Below are positions 6,424 through 8,044 of a DNA stretch of 8,044 nucleotides, piece by piece. The translations under genes were made by a program, and so were the position numbers. Each line of letters opens with the position of its first letter. Position 1 is the stretch's first letter. The stretch covers positions 1 to 8,044 of the forward strand of contig CALALK010000164.1 of NCBI GenBank assembly GCA_937923125.1, given 5' to 3'. The DNA comes from an uncultured Carnobacterium sp. (GTDB lineage Bacteria; Bacillota; Bacilli; Lactobacillales; Aerococcaceae). The notes beneath the pieces were generated by a model that made no database searches, was not told the DNA's origin, and saw only the letters and a list, made by a program, of their open reading frames with translations.

Positions 6424-7013
6424 TTCTTGGCTCCTTTAATCACTTCTTGTACTCTCTTTTGAAATTCTGGTAAGACTTCTTTTTCAAACCATGGATTTTT
6501 CGCCATCCATCTGCGGTTTAAGGGCGATGGATGTACAAGTGGAAACATCTTTGGTAAGTACTCTTTATAGGCTCTGACTGTTTCCGTTAAATTTTTCTTC
6601 TTTGTATCTTTTAAATAATAGTCTTGCGCGTATTTTCCAACTAATATAATCAGTTCAATATCCGGCATTAAGGCTAAGGTAGCTTCATGCCATTTTTCGG
6701 CAAAACCTTTGCGCGGTGGAAGGTCTCCTGATTTCCCCTTTCCTGGATAATAGTAATCCATCGGAACGACCGCAAATAAATCCGATTGATAGAAGAAATC
6801 ACGGTCCACACCCATCCAGCTTCTTAGATTATCACCGCTTTGGTCATTCCAAAATAAGCGACTCTCTTGCGCTTTAATACCAGGTGCTTGCCCTACAATC
6901 AAAATCTTCGCTTTTTTTGGTGCTGAAAATAAAGGGGCAATCCCTTCTTTTGTGTACTCGGCATTTTGTGGATCTGCTTCGATTTTTTCGATTAACTGTT
7001 CTAATTTTGTCAT
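6420..7013 (-). CDS. Uracil-DNA glycosylase family protein without iron-sulfur cysteines
   Basis: From the chosen start the protein has 197 residues. VGQAPG (40-45) is the first active-site motif of the UDG superfamily, closest in form to the GEAPG motif of family 4 enzymes. SGDNLRSWMGV (59-69) follows it, and LVHPSPLNRRW (159-169) is the second catalytic/DNA-intercalating motif. The conserved stretch YYPGKGKSGDLPPRKGFAEKW lies between them. There is no cysteine in the protein, so the 4Fe-4S cluster of families 4 and 5 is absent. Such proteins are widespread in Lactobacillales and are annotated as uracil-DNA glycosylase family; uracil excision is plausible but unproven. In-frame ATGs also exist at 7019 and 7040. 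The ATG at 7013 is preferred because AAGGGTGG ends seven bases before it, whereas the 7040 codon has GGAG only one base away. First gene of a two-gene operon with proline iminopeptidase. Confidence 0.85.
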   Translation of the reverse strand: MTKLEQLIEKIEADPQNAEYTKEGIAPLFSAPKKAKILIVGQAPGIKAQESRLFWNDQSGDNLRSWMGVDRDFFYQSDLFAVVPMDYYYPGKGKSGDLPPRKGFAEKWHEATLALMPDIELIILVGKYAQDYYLKDTKKKNLTETVRAYKEYLPKMFPLVHPSPLNRRWMAKNPWFEKEVLPEFQKRVQEVIKGAKK

Positions 7014-7071
7014 GTTCATTCCACCCTTCTCACCTAGCATACTCCGATAGCCTTACTTGTGCAAATGCTTG

Positions 7072-7099
7072 AGTATAGAGCAAACAAAAAACACCTAAA
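7072..7099 (-). promoter_or_regulatory. Possible promoter of the UDG-like/iminopeptidase operon
   Basis: On the minus strand TATACT (7077-7072) is a good -10 box about 60 bases before the chosen start at 7013. The best -35 is TTTAGG with 16-base spacing (7099-7094), matching weakly and lying within the terminator hairpin of the gene to the right. Placing the promoter here fits the absence of any other coding sequence in this gap. Confidence 0.4.
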
Positions 7100-7120
7100 C
7101 TCACATGGAATTTAGGTGTT
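7081..7120 (-). terminator. Intrinsic terminator of the right-end membrane-protein gene
   Basis: AACACCTAAA (7090-7099) pairs perfectly with TTTAGGTGTT (7111-7120). The 11-base loop may close further by two pairs. On the minus strand the stem is followed by TTTTTGTTTG, a good T-tract. The stem begins 9 bases after the stop codon of the gene ending at 7130. The plus-strand side lacks a strong T-run, so it acts mainly on the minus strand. Confidence 0.9.
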
Positions 7121-7129
7121 CTACTTGTT

Positions 7130-8044
7130 TTATTTTAAGCGTGGTGTTTTCAACACACGAGGTAATGTTCTACTTGAAAGTACTCGTGGTAATGTATGTG
7201 ATTTCTCTTTTCGAGCGGTTTTATACATTACTGTTCTTGATGTTGCAGGAGTCCCTACATAGGTCTCTCTTGAAGCACTTGAACGACTTGATGTTGATTG
7301 CAACGCTTGTTTGGTTGCTTGTTTTTTCGCTTGCGAGCGAATTTTTGGATTTGAAACGTTATTTCGCGGACGATATACACGTTGCGGTACGGCTTCTGTA
7401 GCAACTACTGGTGTACTTGTGCCTTGTGCTCTCTGTACAGTAGCATTGGCCCCAGTTCTTTGAGCGGAACGCGTATTTCCAGTTCTAGCTCTACGAGTAT
7501 TCTTACGAGCCTTCTTTTGTTTTCCTTTAATTCCGAAGAAAACAGCGATGATAAGGATGATATAAAATCCGCCTTTACCGAGTCCTTCAGCAATTTTGTC
7601 TGTATCTAGTTGATCAAAGAAGTTATCAATTTGATCAAAGATATCTTTGTCTGTAGAAGGTTTCGCGTTCGAACTATTGGTATTTGAACTCTTTTGGTTT
7701 GAGTTTGCAGCTTTTTCAGCAGTAGTAGCTTTCTCTTTCTCTTTCTTTTCTTTACTTGCCTTTAATAAGTCTTCTGTAAATTTTAATCGATCCTCGCCAG
7801 TAGCCGTGTATTGAAGTGGTTTTGTTATTTTTCCATCTTCAATAGCTATTTGTTGAGCATCGATAACACTATGGTCTATAGCAGTATCAATATACGTTTG
7901 AAGAAAGAGGTTGTTATCTTTATCTCGAAATACATAAAGATTAATACCGCCCTTCCCTGTTGGAAGGTTTTTAATTTGAACGGGAACTTTAATCTCAGGA
8001 TATTCAGGGTTGTTATAAGTCAACTTTATCGTCACTGTCGCATT
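7130..8044 (-). CDS. Unrecognised membrane protein with very basic C-terminal tail (5' end outside window)
   Basis: The reading frame stays open to the window edge. The first possible in-frame start seen is GTG at 8035, with no visible ribosome binding site, so the gene very probably begins beyond the window; 304 codons are visible. Residue numbers here count from that GTG. Residues 1-90 look like a beta-rich extracytoplasmic domain (VPVQIKNLPTGKGGINLYVF). Residues 91-130 form a Lys/Glu then Ser/Asn-rich linker, and 131-150 are acidic and amphipathic. One membrane segment, FYIILIIAVFFGI, spans about 157-169. The last 130 residues are disordered-looking with about 33 Lys/Arg against 3 acidic residues, ending in two TLPRVL copies nine residues apart (281-286, 290-295). 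Charge bias predicts the tail is cytoplasmic and the N-terminal part outside. I do not recognise the family. A cell-envelope or signalling anchor is conceivable but unproven. A terminator follows at once. Confidence 0.75.
   Translation of the reverse strand, partial: NATVTIKLTYNNPEYPEIKVPVQIKNLPTGKGGINLYVFRDKDNNLFLQTYIDTAIDHSVIDAQQIAIEDGKITKPLQYTATGEDRLKFTEDLLKASKEKKEKEKATTAEKAANSNQKSSNTNSSNAKPSTDKDIFDQIDNFFDQLDTDKIAEGLGKGGFYIILIIAVFFGIKGKQKKARKNTRRARTGNTRSAQRTGANATVQRAQGTSTPVVATEAVPQRVYRPRNNVSNPKIRSQAKKQATKQALQSTSSRSSASRETYVGTPATSRTVMYKTARKEKSHTLPRVLSSRTLPRVLKTPRLK
7158..7195 (-). repeat. Two-copy 27-bp-spaced repeat encoding TLPRVL
   Basis: On the plus strand CGAGGTAATGT (7158-7168) and CGTGGTAATGT (7185-7195) lie 27 bases apart. 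In the minus-strand gene they encode two TLPRVL motifs with a nine-residue period at the extreme C-terminus of the basic tail. The next residues, KTPRLK, look like a degenerate third unit. Confidence 0.75.

Noticed and set aside
7105..7401. 98-residue membrane-like open frame on the plus strand
   Set aside because: It is antisense to the basic tail of the right-end gene, overlaps its terminator, and has no supporting start signals.

Overview
The window looks like ordinary chromosomal DNA from a low-to-moderate GC member of the Bacillota, most likely Lactobacillales. The clues are strong AGGAGG-type ribosome binding sites, sigma-A-like promoters, compact intrinsic terminators, and a gene set typical of that order: an RF3 gene, a DegV/FakB-type protein, a stand-alone NrdI, an alpha/beta-hydrolase proline iminopeptidase and an iron-sulfur-free uracil-DNA glycosylase relative. 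A Carnobacteriaceae-like host such as Granulicatella is possible, but this is an impression and was not tested by alignment. I see no rRNA, tRNA, CRISPR, transposase or phage gene.

Layout from left to right. A minus-strand pair occupies 43-2190: a HerA-like ATPase (DUF853/YjgR family) is followed after 15 bases by a DJ-1/PfpI protein, and a hairpin lies at the window edge. A divergent intergenic region (2191-2349) carries the DegV promoter(s) and a possible catabolite-response element. The plus-strand degV-type gene (2350-3192) meets the minus-strand prfC (3255-4829) at a strong shared terminator. A second divergent region (4830-4967) separates prfC from plus-strand nrdI (4968-5423), which ends at another shared hairpin. 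A minus-strand two-gene operon follows (7013 down to 5467): a uracil-DNA glycosylase family protein whose stop overlaps the start of proline iminopeptidase (ATGA). The right end holds the C-terminal part of an unrecognised membrane protein with a very basic tail, running off the window and closed by its own terminator at about 7081-7120.

The genes do not form one pathway. They are six short transcription units with housekeeping or maintenance roles: DNA or translation maintenance (HerA-like ATPase, UDG-like, RF3), nucleotide reduction (NrdI), fatty-acid or lipid handling (DegV), peptide turnover (PIP) and stress/carbonyl chemistry (DJ-1). I found no convincing new defence, mobile or biosynthetic system. 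The least explained items are the basic-tailed membrane protein, the hendecad repeat tail of the HerA-like ATPase, and the coupling of the UDG-like and PIP genes.
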